DNA of 64,000 nt from Nephromyces sp. MM_2019 (GCA_015657535.1 JADHZB010001414.1:25573-89572); one strand, 5' to 3'. Shown: positions 37,271 to 50,360, numbered from the stretch's first letter. Numbers and translations are program-made. The notes: generated from the letters alone by a model not told the origin.

Positions 37271-38806
37271 CTGGCAAAAAGGATAAAATTTATCAATTAC
37301 CGCTTTAGAGACAAAATGGTACTATTTTATTTGAATTCTCATATTACTAATAAACAATCCATTGCGTATATTGTGCTGACATAGATGAAGAAATTTTGCT
37401 AAGTTGCTTATTCAAGCTATCAAAATTTCTTCATCTAACCAACCTTTCTTATTCATCTTCTAAGAATTTTCATAGTGCTTGCACTGTACCGCATAGACAC
37501 GCGGCGTTCAAGCTGCCATGGCGCCAACACATTGATGCCAGCCAACTCATGCGATGTTCTATGCATGAAGGAATATGCCTCGCACAAATTTCTACTTCGT
37601 GTAATCTGCCAGAAAAATTATTATATACATTTCAATCGAATTTACCTCCAGCATGCAGTTGCAGTAGAATAACTTCAGTTGCCTTATACGTGGGCACCGA
37701 CTTTTCAAGAAAACGCCCGCTACGTGCTATATAACTCACTGATTGGTATCAAATGCACTGATATACCGCTAATACGGTGCATTTTGTACCCAAACTATGA
37801 GCCATGAGATTAATCTACTAAATAGATACATCTACGATCATCCAGCACAATATCCTGCTCTTCGTCATTATCTGCGTAATCAACTTCGTGTTACCAACTA
37901 CTTTTCCTTTTGACAAGTTGTTCTTTCATAGATTCACACGTATGAATGCTATAAATGCTTGGAGAGAAGAAAGCACCAGTAATAAGTATCCGCATTATAA
38001 AAAACATTTGGAATTATCATTTTGCTTTAGCGTTTAGGGATCGATTCGCATTTACTCCCTTCCTAAGCATCGAAATTGAGATTTTAACTTGGAAATTTTG
38101 TTTTATTTTTTGCTGCAGCTCACTTTTTGGAAACATCAGCTAGACTTTGTTTATTGATGGTTGCCGTCATTAAACAGATACTTGAATGCAGAGGGGTCAC
38201 CTAAACTGCGTATTCTGGGAGAGTGAAAAGCTCGTATTTAAACAACTCCTTGACATTTAATGGCTCACAAAACGAGGCAGTGCTGACGTAGTCAGGCGAA
38301 AGCGATCAAGACGCATATTCAAAGAACAAAAACTAGAGATGTTAAAACAGTGAATTCCGCAGTTTCCATCCTCTTCATACTTTTCCCACACTTTCCATCC
38401 TCTTAATAATTTCCATCCTTTCAATGTTTTTCCACACTTTCTATGCTCTTCATACTTTCCACCCTTTTTATATTTGCTTTAGGTGATTGCTTCTTTCCCA
38501 GCCGCCTCTTATCTATAGTGAAAATCTACGGGAGAGAGCGTGTTTTTGGAATAAAGAGCGAAAATATCCAGCAGCTTATGCTCTGTTGCTTCCAGCGCAA
38601 TGCCATGGGGATAAGCCGGTGCAAGGCAATGGTATCAAAGAGTAAATACTACACTTCCCACTAGTGGGATAACACCTCATACCTAGTTTTCAATATTATC
38701 TGGTGCTTTTAAAACGGATAATGGCAGTACCCCCTACGCTTCCATCTACCGGGGTAGGAATTACATATGCTACCCAAATAAAGCTTATATAGGTAATCTT
38801 TTAATT
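37271..38806. other. Intergenic or intronic, with one perfect hairpin
   Basis: It should contain the missing 5' exon(s) of the preceding gene, but none could be chosen. A perfect 16-bp inverted repeat lies at 37383-37436. Short plus-strand frames at 37396-37734 and 38443-38664 are unsupported. Confidence 0.4.
37383..37436. repeat. Perfect 16-bp inverted repeat
   Basis: Arms agatgaagaaattttg (37383-37398) and its exact reverse complement (37421-37436) flank a 22-base spacer. Confidence 0.9.
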
Positions 38807-39096
38807 CTATAACTTTGCAGCAAAATTATAGAGAAGACTCCAAATTAATTCGTTGCCCAGAGCCAATCTTTTTGCATTTTTACACAGGCACTCTGAGGAG
38901 CAAGAGCTTAAAGAGTAAAGCAGGCGAAAAACAGGACGAAGATTATTTCGACAAAATATTCTGTCAATGAGCTTTTCTCCACAAGATAAAACAAAGGACG
39001 TATACATGGCATCACCAAAGGAGCCGATATGATGGATACAGGGCAAGGGGGCAAATCTTTTCGCGTATACATTCCAGGCATATTCAAATACTAGAT
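38807..39096 (-). CDS. Possible terminal exon of a minus-strand gene
   Basis: The minus strand is open for about 96 codons from the acceptor gctaaacag at 39097 to a TAG at 38807. It reads VFEYAWNVYAKRFAPLPC, HHIGSFGDAMYTSFVLSCGE and LRPVFRLLYSLSS, which looks globular. The frame enters with two bases of a split codon. That phase fits the donor at 44391 of the La-related gene (one base left over), so this could be its real last exon across a 5.3-kb A-rich (plus strand) intron. It could equally belong to another gene or be a chance frame; the acceptor is not pyrimidine-rich. Confidence 0.3.
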
Positions 39097-42000
39097 CTGT
39101 TTAGCTCTATATGTGTATTCTCGGATGACTAATTCATGAAGCAGGAGGATCTGCAGCTAACACGCTCCTGTGAAGCGGTAGAAAAAAATAAATAGTTAAT
39201 TATGGTCCACCAAATATGCCTGGAAAGAGTGGAATAACAACGCAAACACGACCCAGAAACATCAATTTCCAGCTTCTTGAAAGGGAGTATGATACTATGT
39301 TTGGCGGGCAAAATAGCACCAGAAGTCTATATATATAAAAATACCAAAAATCTTTGCAGTAACAAGAAAGTCAAGAACAAAACATTTGAATTGCTTAAAT
39401 ATACAGCAGCGTTAAACGTGTAAGGCATCTACACCAAAATAGAAAAGTTAGCAACTAATAGGGGGAAATTCGCTCTGAATCTCCTGCTTCCAACCATTTT
39501 TCACCCTAAAAACGTCTTTTTCCGGAAAAAATCGTCTTGAAACTAGTCCTCTGTTTGTTATCCTCTTCATATAGGGAGAAATAAATGCCCATTTTTTAAA
39601 TAAAAACATATTAGCCATGCTACTATAGTACCGCGCTGTGATAAAAAGCATATATATCAACACTTTGTAGCCGGATAATACCTATTTTTGAAACACAAAA
39701 ATATTAACTTTGCAAACAGCATTGCTACGGACATTGCCAAACATCATGAACTTTGCCACCCCTTAGTTCTGCAGATTGTGGAAATTTCCACAATCGGCGG
39801 CACTGCTACGTTATCTCGCAAAAATTGGGCAGCATGTCTATATACACACATAAAATATACTAACAATGTAAAAATGTAGACTGACTTTACCAGCAGCAGA
39901 CTGCGATACATTCGATAATCTATTTTTTTTTTTGATAAGATTCACGCTTGCTTGCAACAAGTAAGTTTTGACCGAAAAACAGAATTGGCGAAAGAAACAA
40001 AACAAAAAGGATTGAAAAAAAACACAAAAATCAAAACAAAGCGAGCAAAAGTTATGACAAAAAATCCAACCACCGGATGTACACAAGGTCTGGCAGGGAA
40101 AAAAACCTCTCAATACTACCAGAGACACACACGCAGAAGATGGCTCAAAAAGTACTAGCTTATAACATACTGCACATCTCACGCACACAAAAATATACAA
40201 AAACAGCTACAACTGGCATATCATCGCGGATATCAAACAAGGAGAAAAAAATCAGAAAAATGAGCTCCAAAAAAAACAGGAAAGAAGCAGTGAACACACA
40301 CACCAACACACACATATTAAGATGACAGCGACACAAATAAGCCGCTCATATACATTCCGGGGGGTACTAAATAGTTGAAACCCCTAGCTATGCATTCTAC
40401 AAAGTATTCGTTTTATTAACCAATTTTTGCATAACGTACCACCAAAGTTTTCATGTGAATATCTCCAGACACACGTACATTATATGCACAAAATAAAACA
40501 TATTTTCAACTGCATAGACCTAAAATCAACTTAGGAAATACTCAAAAGCACAAGCTTGATACCCACACTACAAAATGCATCATGAAAAAAAAGATTTTAT
40601 TCCAGTCACTACAGTAACAACTAATGAATTCGTACCACGCACACACACACACACACACACACTCTAATTCTAAATATCAACTTTAATCACAGATTTCAAC
40701 AAAAATTCCGGAAATACATGCTCATGCAAACACATTAATGCATAAAACTTATATACACACACAAAAGCGTTCAATGGCAAGCAACAAGTACATCATTAAA
40801 CAGCACACAAGTCTAGCAGCATCATTTTTCTTCCACATACAGGTCTGCAAAAGTGTGCGCGTGTGTGTGTGTCTGACAAACACCCGCTACAGGTATGCTG
40901 AGTGAAGTTTCAAGCGAATTAACTGCATCGACATTGATCATAGCAAAAGTGATCAAAGACAACAAAAAACCTGCAGCATATTCAAGAGAGCAGCATGCCA
41001 TACTTCGGAACTATGAGCAACCAATAAAAAAATAAAAAGCGTGAAGAGCGATAAAAAGTGCAAGAAGAGCCCCAGCAATGCAATATATATATACGTACAG
41101 AAACAATCAAAAGATATAAATCTCACATTTCTAGTAGACTGCAGAGTACAAACCTATAGCAATAAACGAAAAACACCATTTGCACACAAAAAAAAAAAGT
41201 GATTGTTACGCTTATCAAAATGATGAAAAAACCCGGGTTTCACAAGGGAAAGAAACAGTGTACAAACATCCCTTATTGGTCCAAATTATGAGACATGATA
41301 AAGCCATCAAAAAACAATGGTAAAGCCTTCACCGAGGAAGTAAAAACTCCTTGAAGACAGTGAAGTACTTGCACGACGAAAAAACATTCAAAAAATAAAA
41401 ATTTATGAAAGTACTATCAAATACCTGATGCAAAATTTCGCATCACAAACAACAAGAAGTGGCAGAAGGGAGAGAAGCGGGAGAAGTGGGAGAAGACGAA
41501 GAGGAAGAAGATCAAAAACAAAAAGATCAAAAAGAAGAAGAAACACACAAAATTCCAGAAGCAAAAACAAATCTGACCACCACGGGAGCTCTATGGAGGT
41601 ATATTTAAAGATTTTCAGGTAAACACAACCTGCTGCATTTAGAGAAGATAAAGCAGCAAGGCAAATAACGAATGGCAACCAACATTCCACACGAAACAAG
41701 TTATGCCAATCAAAAAAGTACGAATACTGTGTAGATTACTGTTATATTAATGCAGGTACCAAGATCTGAACAAAAAACAAAACGCACACGCACACGCACA
41801 CGCACACACACATATCAAAACTGCAATCTACCGCTACAATCTATAGAAATGGTACAAAGTCTGCTCAGCATAAAATCGAAACGAGCAAGTGGAATGTGCA
41901 CCAAGAGGAAGTAAAATCGATTTAATTAGAAAAACTCTTTGAGAGGCATACAAGTCAAAGGGGTTGAATAAATCAGGTGGTGTGATGATAGAACAAGAGG

Positions 42001-44254
42001 GAAAAGAGAGGGAGCAAGAAAATATTGGAAAAAAAAGAATAAAACCAAATATATTTCTACTGAATGCAGTCAGCCAAAGCATCTCGTTGTGCAGTGTGTG
42101 AAGGTGGTCATTGTGCTTCTTCAAGCTTCTCAGCTGATGAGCAGCAAAATAGTGGAAAACGCAGGAATTTTTCCAAGCTGAAATTGAGAGAACAGCCTTC
42201 ATTACAAGGAGAGCTCTGTGTGTGTGGCCCAATGTTACAAGCCCCTTCTGCGTATAAAATTGCCTTAGAAGTGTATCTTCCTTATGCCTCCAAGCGTAGA
42301 TTCGGGCAATTTATTCAGCGTATATGTCTGGGTTCCATTGGAAGCTTGATATGCAGACATACTCTCGGCGCCTCATCAAATTTCAGTCATCAGCAGATAA
42401 GATTTCACCTGCAGTAACATTAGTTAAAACAAGAGATATATACAAACAAGAAAAGCATCAAAAAGATACACGGAAAACATCAAAAATACCCTTTTTCGTC
42501 CTTCCATTATTGTGAGTAGAATACCCTGCTCTTCTTATACAACAGCCATTCATTGGTGCCCACACTTTTTTCCTCAAAATTCAACCAGAAAGAGGATTAA
42601 CAAGTCAACCAGGCTAGGTGAAAGGCTTTGTGTGATGATTTTAAAACAACACACCAACTTTCAAGCAAAAAAACGGCACAGGTAAAGCCTAACTCAATCT
42701 CCATAGTGGCTCCTTAAAGTTTAGAGGGAAAAAGAGCTGAAATTTCATCAGCTACAAGGCAATTCAAATGCTTCTCTGAGATTACCACCGGCTATAAAAA
42801 AGATTATCTTCACATACATCATTTCAAGAGCAACGATATCCTAAAAAACTATCAAGACACGGCAAAAAAAAACTACAGATTTAGCTGCGACGCACACAGA
42901 AACTGAATAGATCAGAGCAGCAGTTTCCTCTACATTTTTCGTACTTTATGGTGTGTGCACATGATATCTTAGGACTCTGAAAATCCATATTGAGCGAAAA
43001 AAACATAGCAAATAGAAGAAGATTCATCAATCGCACACTCATCAGCGTTTGACAACAAAATACCAAAAAAACTTGCATATTTTACACTAAAAAAGCTCTC
43101 ACAGACCGCCTAATAGACATACAGAGACATCACATAGAACTCCACGTAATACACGCATTCCAAAACACAAGGCCAAAGCAGCTCCTGCACACACAACTAC
43201 AGTAATTCCAGGAAGAAAAAAAAAGCTAGAAAGAGCTTTAAAGAAGAAATAACGCACAACTGCCTGCTCATTTCACTTCACACACACAACTCGCACTTGG
43301 AGCAATGTATATCACTTCACAGCAGGCAGTCAAGGAGCAAAAACAGCATCAAGCTCCACAGGAAACTCTCAGCATATGTTATGTGGGTAAAATTTGATGC
43401 TTCAAAAGCTATTTTCATGAAGCAGCAGGGGATGACGTCTACCATTAGTTTCATACTGCAACACGACTAAGAAAAAAAAAACACATATATACCAGCTTTG
43501 TCACTTAGAGAAGCTAAATTTGAAGTATAGTAATGAGCATACAGTGTGTGCAGCGTACTTTTCTTGCCTTGGTGTTATTCAGTTACGCAACTGATTCTGA
43601 GATTCGCTTATAAACTGAAAGACAAAAAATCAAAAGCGAAATAAAGGTAATAATGGTACAAGAATGGTTCTTCAAAGTGTGTTGCATTGAATGAAACACA
43701 AGAAGTAATGCCTTTGCAGGGCTACACACACACACACACCCACACACATACCCACACACACACGCACACACACACTTTCTAGGGGGGAGTTTCTTCAGCG
43801 TGTGTGAAATTATCACCACAACATGAAGAGAAAACTCTTGCACACGAGCAAAACACTCATTTGACTAGCCAAAAACTTGTAAGCTGCTCACCATAGAGTG
43901 CAAAAAATATAGCAAAAATCAGAGCATTAGCACACAGAAACAAATAGGAAAAAAATAGCGCTATTTCCTGCCAAAAATACACGCCCAGAACTGCACAAAA
44001 GAAGCAAAAGAACACATAAATAACTGCTCCAACGTGCCTCAAAATAACTGCATGGCAATTTTTCCGAGAGACTGATCTGAGCGTATCTCAAACCATCACA
44101 CACACGGAAAATCGACGCAAAGATAACACACACTAGGGCTTCATCTCCTCAACTTGCAATATAACCAGCTAATTTTTAGCTCAAATATAGGCGTATAAAA
44201 AAGTTTCAGACAAGTTTCTTGCAGGGGATGCTTCGGGATCTTTCACATGTCTAG
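39097..44254. other. A-rich (plus strand) region resembling a minus-strand intron, with CA tracts
   Basis: The plus strand is strongly A-rich with CA runs at 40640-40663, 41780-41813 and 43723-43772, the same composition as introns of the minus-strand gene to the right. Open frames at 42.06-42.42 kb exist on both strands and could not be assigned. Nothing else is supported. Confidence 0.45.
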
Positions 44255-47200
44255 TCAATCTAGTTTGGGGGAAAATCCTAGAAAAAGTCTATACTTCCAT
44301 AGTAAACAATACCTCATAATATATCTCACACACACGAGCCAAATCATGAAAAAAATACACGAAAATTAAGCCTAAAGTCCAAAAACTCACCACAGCTACT
44401 TCTTCTATTCCCACGACCCTTTTGCGTCTTCATACTCATTGCAGCTACTTCCAAAGACGGGAAATCACCAATGCTTAGTTCCTGAAGAAAGCAAGAAATG
44501 AGGGGGTAAAATCCACTAAATAATGCACTAGAAGCTTAGCGTTTTATTGCAAATTTAAGCTACAAAGCGAAGAGCTTTAATTGACCAGATGGAGTGAAAA
44601 AACCACCAAATAAATTTGAGAAACCACCCCAAAAAGCATCCAAGAAACCACCCCAAAAACCACCCCAAAAACCACCCCAAAAAGCATCCAAGAAACCACC
44701 CCAAAAACCACCCCAAAAACCACCCAGAAAACCACCCCAAAAACCACCCCAAAAAGCATCCAAGAAACCACCCAGAAAACCACCCCAAAAACCACCCCAA
44801 AAACCACCCCAAAAACCACCCCAAAAAGCATCCAAGAAACCACCCCAAAAACCACCCCAAAAACCACCCCAAAAACCACCCCAAAAAGCATCCAAGAAAC
44901 CACCCCAAAAACCACCCAGAAAACCACCCAGAAAACCACCCCAAAAACCACCCAGAAAACCACCCAGAAAACCACCCCAAAAAGCATCCAAGAAACCACC
45001 CAGAAAACCACCCAGAAAACCACCCCAAAAACCACCCCAAAAACCACCCCAAAAACCACCCCAAAAAGCATCCAAGAAACCACCCCAAAAAGCATCCAAG
45101 AAACCACCCCAAAAAGCATCCAAGAAACCACCCCAAAAAGCATCCAAGAAACCACCCCAAAAAGCATCCAAGAAACCACCCCAAAAACCACCCCAAAAAC
45201 CACCCCAAAAACCACCCCAAAAACCACCCAGAAAACCACCCCAAAAACCACCCAGAAAACCACCCCAAAAACCACCCCAAAAACCACCCCAAAAACCACC
45301 CCGCACCCACCACCCAAAACAAAACTCACCTCCGATGCAGCAGTACTGCTAGCACTAGGGAAATGCTCTACTTCTTGGCTGTTAGCGCAAGCTGAGCCAT
45401 TCCCTAAACCATATTCTCCAGACTCATTAGACGTGCCAATCACCTCACTGGATGCACAAGGCTTATTCCCCCCCCCATTGATCGAAGCAGCCAGCTTTCC
45501 TTTACTTCCATGGCTAGTCAGAGAATTCTGAGAAAAGTTGTGAATCATCCCCTCTTCTTTTAGAGAGACGCCTACACCTCCATTCTTGCCGTGTGAGCCT
45601 GCTCCACCCGAGAAGCTAAAGCAAGCAGAATCAGCAGCTACACCCCCTCTGTAGCGATTGAAATTGTGAGGGAGGATTGAAGAAGTCCCTCCTTCCCCAA
45701 AGTAGTAGTGGCCAGACGAACTCTTCCCGCTCGTCAACCCCCCAGCAGCGTTTGTGTGTGGCTGGCTGCCACGAAAACGCCTCCTCTGGCTCTTTTGAGA
45801 ATGGCCACCGTTGTGCTGATTCTCCTTGCTAGCAGCAGGAGGGGAACTCGCCCCCCCTCCCGACGATAAACTACCATTAACACCACCCAAATCCCCCCCA
45901 GTGGTACCAGAAGAACTACCTACTGCATTCTTCATATCCCGCTGATGGTGGCGCTGTGAATGATATGAGGCGCTGTATGACTTCTGATCGTGTGTGGAAA
46001 ATTTGTTACCATGCTGCTGCAGCTGTTGGTGTATGCTATCGTGAAGATTGCTGCTATTTCCTCCATTATGGCGACAAGGAGAAGGCTGGTGCTTGCTTTG
46101 ATTATAGCTATGCTGATGATAAACCCCATGCTTCCCTCCCTGTCGAACTTTCTTATCATTAGAGGCTACAAATGTGTTAGAATTTGAGCCCCCTGTAGCA
46201 TTGCCACCCACCTTGCTGGTGGGCAAGGCATCGCCAACGCTGCTGCCACTAACATCCACAAACACATCATTCACAGCAGTAAACTGGGAGGAAACGGTAT
46301 TCTGCCGATTGCGTTGTGGCGTCGTTACTACTCCGCCTTTATGATAAAACTTATGATTGTCATAGTTATAATAGCCATCATATCTACCTAAATTAGTGGG
46401 GGTAGCACCTATAACTACTTCTCCACCCCCTCCGGCTGAACTCCAACCACCACCTGCGTAAGCGTTAAAGCCTGGAACTACACCTGATGAGCCGTTAAGA
46501 GCATTGCCCATTTGCAAGCTAAAAGCCAGCCGATTTCCGTAGAAAGCTGAGGGTAGTTGATTCCCAGGGCAAGAGTATGCGTAGAAGGAGGGAGAAATCG
46601 CTCCAGCACCACACCCTCCATTCATTATTGGGAAAAAATCTTCGCTAGGGCTGTTGTTCTCTGAGCCATTCCACACACCGCAAGAAGCAGGAACATCGCA
46701 TGATACGCCAGGAGGCAAGCCTCTATTGTAGCTAACATCACCTCCAAACCCCACATGAATTGGAGGAGGAACAACACCCCCTACTCCTGCTTCATGAGCC
46801 GCAACATTGCCGACTGCATCGCTAGAGACGCCATTGGAAGTGAGTTGAGCTGAGCCAATTGTGCTACTACAATCACTGGTCACACTGCTGCTGCCACTGG
46901 CAGCGTCGATCTCGCATGCTGATGAAGTAGACGAGTTGCACACAGCGGAATCTGCCAGGAATCTGCCGTCTAACGTAGGCTGAGAAGATGCTCCAGCGCC
47001 AGAACTGCTCATGAGAAGACCTGGGACGAAATTTTGGGGTAAAATAGTTCTCATACCTCCACCGGTAGTGCCGTGTGTGTGATACAAGTTATGATAGTTT
47101 GCTGCCCCTGCAGCATTGACAACCGGACTGCCAAGAAAGCCATTCACTGCATTTACTGAGCCATTCGCCGTCTTCATAGTAGTAACCATGGGAGTTGGTG

Positions 47201-50200
47201 CTGGGTATCCCCAATAATAGCTATGCAAAAAGTGGTGGGGGGTAGTGGTGGGATATAACAGCTCATGCCGTTGCAGGGGATGAATCATGCCTCTGCCGCC
47301 TAAGTAAGCAGCTGGAGGAGGGGTGGGCAGAGGAATAGCAGGCCCTCCTAATGATTTCCCAAAAAATTTGGGGAGAAAATGATCAGCTTTGATTCCAACT
47401 TCAAGAGGAATATCCTGAGGTGGGGGAGATTGAAGAGCGTGAGGTGGGTAATGGAGGTTTGAAGAAGTAGGAACAGGAAGAGGAAGAGGGAGAGGAAGAA
47501 GGAGAGGAAGAGGATAAAATGTTGTTTTGAGGTGAAGGGTGTTTAGGAATATCTTCAGAAAAAATGAAAGAGTGGGGTGATCAAGAGAGAGATTCACACT
47601 GTGGAGGGGGGTTCATAGACAGTACTGAGAGGTGGAAGCATTTTTGACGGGGGGAGGGAACGGGGAAGCAGGTTGAGACAAAAGAAATTGATAGGAACGA
47701 ACCTTATAGAGTGAGGGTATGGGAGTCAATGAAGGAAAGAAGCACAGAGAAAAAGCGTGTGTGCAGAGAGAGAAAAAAAACACATATCAACCCCCTACGC
47801 CAAACTCGCACCTTAAAATGTCTATGAAGAACTGCAAAGAAAAAAAAAATGGCACACACAATATATAGGACTGCGGATTATGAAATAAATACCTCTCTAG
47901 ATCTCAACCAAATTGCAGTGGCAGAGGCAGCTTCCTCAGTAGTTAACTTCACAAGCCAAATGTTGTTCATTTCTTTATGGATAGATGCGATATCCTGAAC
48001 AAACACGACAAAGAACATGATAGTTGCATATATATCGACACACACACACACACACACACAAAACTATGCTTTTGGGAGTTTGTTGAAGATCTTTTGCTGT
48101 TTAGGAGGATTTTTACGGGGTTTTTATAGGTTTTCGGGAATATAAATTCAAAAAAAAACAAAACAGAAGCAGATACTTCACATCAATAGAGAATTTTATC
48201 GACAGCAAATAGCACACACTCAATATAAAAACACATACCCGTCTTCAATAGCCTGCATAATCCTTAAATCTCAACTCTTTCATCGAATGAAGTTTAGCAA
48301 TAAAAAACACTACATGGAAAACTAAAGTAGAAGGCTAGGTTCACTCGCAATGAGTATGCCACACATATAGAGTATACGCGTATGCCTTATACACATACAT
48401 ATGTAAACACATCTCCCTTTCCTTATCTATCCTTCTATCTCTATCTCTACAGCTCTATTTCTATACATACAAGCACACAGAGAAGCGAATTTTACTGGCC
48501 AAACACCTAATTGGTCCAATAATGTAGAATGAGAACAAGACAAAGCGCTAGTAACAACGCATTTTTCACACACACAGACACACACACCAAAAGCTCATTA
48601 TATCATGCGCTTTCTAGCAAACCATAGAGTGAGCTACACCAAATGCTGCACATCACGGGGCAGATGTGTTTCCTGCCACACACATGCAGGAAACATATCT
48701 GCTCCAGCAAAGTGAAAAGGCAGCACAGTAAGCTCTCTACACACACACAAACCTACAAAGATCATAATCTAGACTGGAAAATCTTAAAGCTCTCACCTCT
48801 TCAGATGAGATTGAAGGTGACTCGAGGACAAGTTTCCTAATCTTATCCTCATCATAATCGCTAGGAATGCTCCTGAAAAACAGTGTGGTTCTGCGAGTAC
48901 TAATGATAGGGCTAACGCATCCAGAAGAACCTTCTCCTTCCTTAAGCATCAAAACATTCGAATTTTTCGCAGCCTAAGAGAACAGCAGAGATCAGAAAAA
49001 ACTACATTTTTATAGGACTAAAGAAGAATGGAAGCAAAAACTACTAGCTAGTTTGCACAGTTAGAAGAGAGAAGTGAAGAGTGGGAGGAGGAGGATGGAG
49101 AGGGAAAGAGGGAGGATGAAGGGCAAAATGAAGAGGATTAAGAAGAAAAGTACAACACAATTGAGGGGAAAACAAAGGGGAAAAATAACAAGAAAAAGAT
49201 TGAAGAGATGAACAAGCATCACCACCACAAGATAAAAGTCATTTCACTACGTACTAGCAAACGCTTAATTCCAACACACACACACACACACACACACATG
49301 CTGAGCTAAACCAGTTTATCACTGCAAATCCATTAATAAATCCACCGACCTCCATTATAGCAGCTGCACTAGTCTTCCAAGCCACTACTTGAGGATGAAG
49401 CAGCAACTGATCTATTCCAATCGAAAGGTCGTGCGAAACAGACGCAAGAAACCAAGGATCACGGCTCAAGTTATCCCTCGAAAGCAGCTCCTCCAACTGA
49501 AAATGGTGAATTGAAAACAACACACACAGAAAGAGTGGGATTCGAAAAAACCCTCAGAGGCGAAAAATATGCACACACACACTGATAAATCGAGCATATG
49601 CTTATCACAATATAAAAGATCACAACCTTACTCTTTAAAAAATCCACACACGCACACAGATGATAATATATATTACATACCAAAATCTATTCAGAATTTA
49701 GATAGAATCCCCAAAACAGGGGGTTGGGAGAAATAAGTCAAACAAACAAGTATTGTATAGCAGTGCACAAGTCTGATATACATTTCCAATCACACACACA
49801 GGACGCACACACACACAGGACGCACACACACACAGGACGCACACACACACAGGACGCACACACACACACACAGGACGCACACACACACACAGGACGCACA
49901 CACACACACACAGGACGCACACACACACAGGAAGCACACACACACAGGACGCACACACACACAGGACGCACACACACACAGGACGCACACACACACACAC
50001 AGGACGCACACACTTCAACACACACAATACGACTTCACTTACTTGAGCATACAACCTCCCCACGTTGCCCCCAAATAAACTAGTCACAAACATACACACA
50101 CCTACGCATCCGCCTCCAAGTTTCGCACACACAAACTTATAAGAACCCACATCATAACAGCACAATCAAGCATTTTTCCATCAGTTTCCAACCTGCTGCT

Positions 50201-50360
50201 GCAATGAAGACAACTGCGACGGACTTAAAGCCGATGCATCTTCTACGGGAGTAGCTTCACTTGCAGACGAAGACATCGTGATCTCTTGTGTGCTATGGCA
50301 TGCCTTTTCATCATATGCGGCTAGATGAGGAGAGGCAGCTTCACTTTTAGCGGTGGACAT
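44255..50360 (-). CDS. La-related protein (LARP4-like): La motif, RRM-like domain, long low-complexity tail
   Basis: Minus-strand exons: 50193-50360, 49350-49496, 48797-48973, 47893-47994, 45330-47414, 44391-44481 and a tentative 44255-44277. Lengths and phases fit throughout; about 931 aa. The La motif runs across exons 1-3: SLQQQLEELLSRDNLSRDPW, then VVAWKTSAAAIMEAAKNSNV. An RRM-like region follows in exons 3-5: TTLFFRSIPSDYDEDKIRKL, NNIWLVKLTTEEAASATAIW and IPLEVGIKADHFLPKFFG, in the order seen in LARP4. Exon 5 then encodes nearly 700 residues rich in Gly, Ser, Asn and His. Exon 6 contains SIGDFPSLE. LARP4 proteins bind mRNA/poly(A) in the cytoplasm and stabilise transcripts. The open frame through 44577-45330 is not coding: the exon stops at a gtgagt donor before a 12-bp satellite. 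The ATG at 47597 is also intronic; a long pyrimidine tract and acceptor precede 47414. The 3' end is uncertain (alternative: 38807-39096). Confidence 0.8.
44622..45302. repeat. 12-bp minisatellite inside intron 5 of the La-related gene
   Basis: About 57 tandem 12-mers of three main kinds, aaaccaccccaa, aaagcatccaag and aaaccacccaga (plus strand), in irregular order. The array sits between the exon 5 donor at 45329 and the exon 6 acceptor at 44482. As 12 is a multiple of three and no unit contains a stop, long frames stay open on both strands; all are artefacts of the repeat. Confidence 0.95.
48660..48702. repeat. 17-bp inverted repeat in intron 3 of the La-related gene
   Basis: Arms at 48660-48676 and 48686-48702 are complementary except for one position (a G-T type change) and enclose a 9-base CA-rich loop. 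It lies about 95 bases past the exon 3 donor on the minus strand. Confidence 0.85.
49265..49299. repeat. (CA)n microsatellite in intron 2 of the La-related gene
   Basis: A CA run on the plus strand, so TG in the transcript, about 50 bases downstream of the exon 2 donor. A comparable run occurs in intron 3 at about 48038-48060. Confidence 0.8.
49790..50011. repeat. (CA)n-GGACG minisatellite in intron 1 of the La-related gene
   Basis: About 13 units of 15-21 bases, each a CA run of variable length ended by ggacg (once ggaag). Unit length changes in steps of two bases, as expected from slippage in the CA part. Cys/Val or Thr/His frames read through it are composition artefacts. Confidence 0.95.

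Noticed and set aside
44555..45395. Long frames on both strands through the 12-mer array (FLGWFLGW, KPPQKPPQ, NHPKNHPK types)
   Set aside because: They are produced by a stop-free 12-bp satellite that lies between a clear donor and acceptor of the La-related gene.
47415..47597. ATG at 47597 as start of the La-related tail protein
   Set aside because: The stretch from 47597 to 47415 is a pyrimidine-rich intron end followed by cacctcag; upstream exons encode the La motif and join in phase at 47414.
49698..50165. Cys/Val- and Thr/His-rich frames
   Set aside because: Direct translation of CA-repeat sequence within LARP intron 1.
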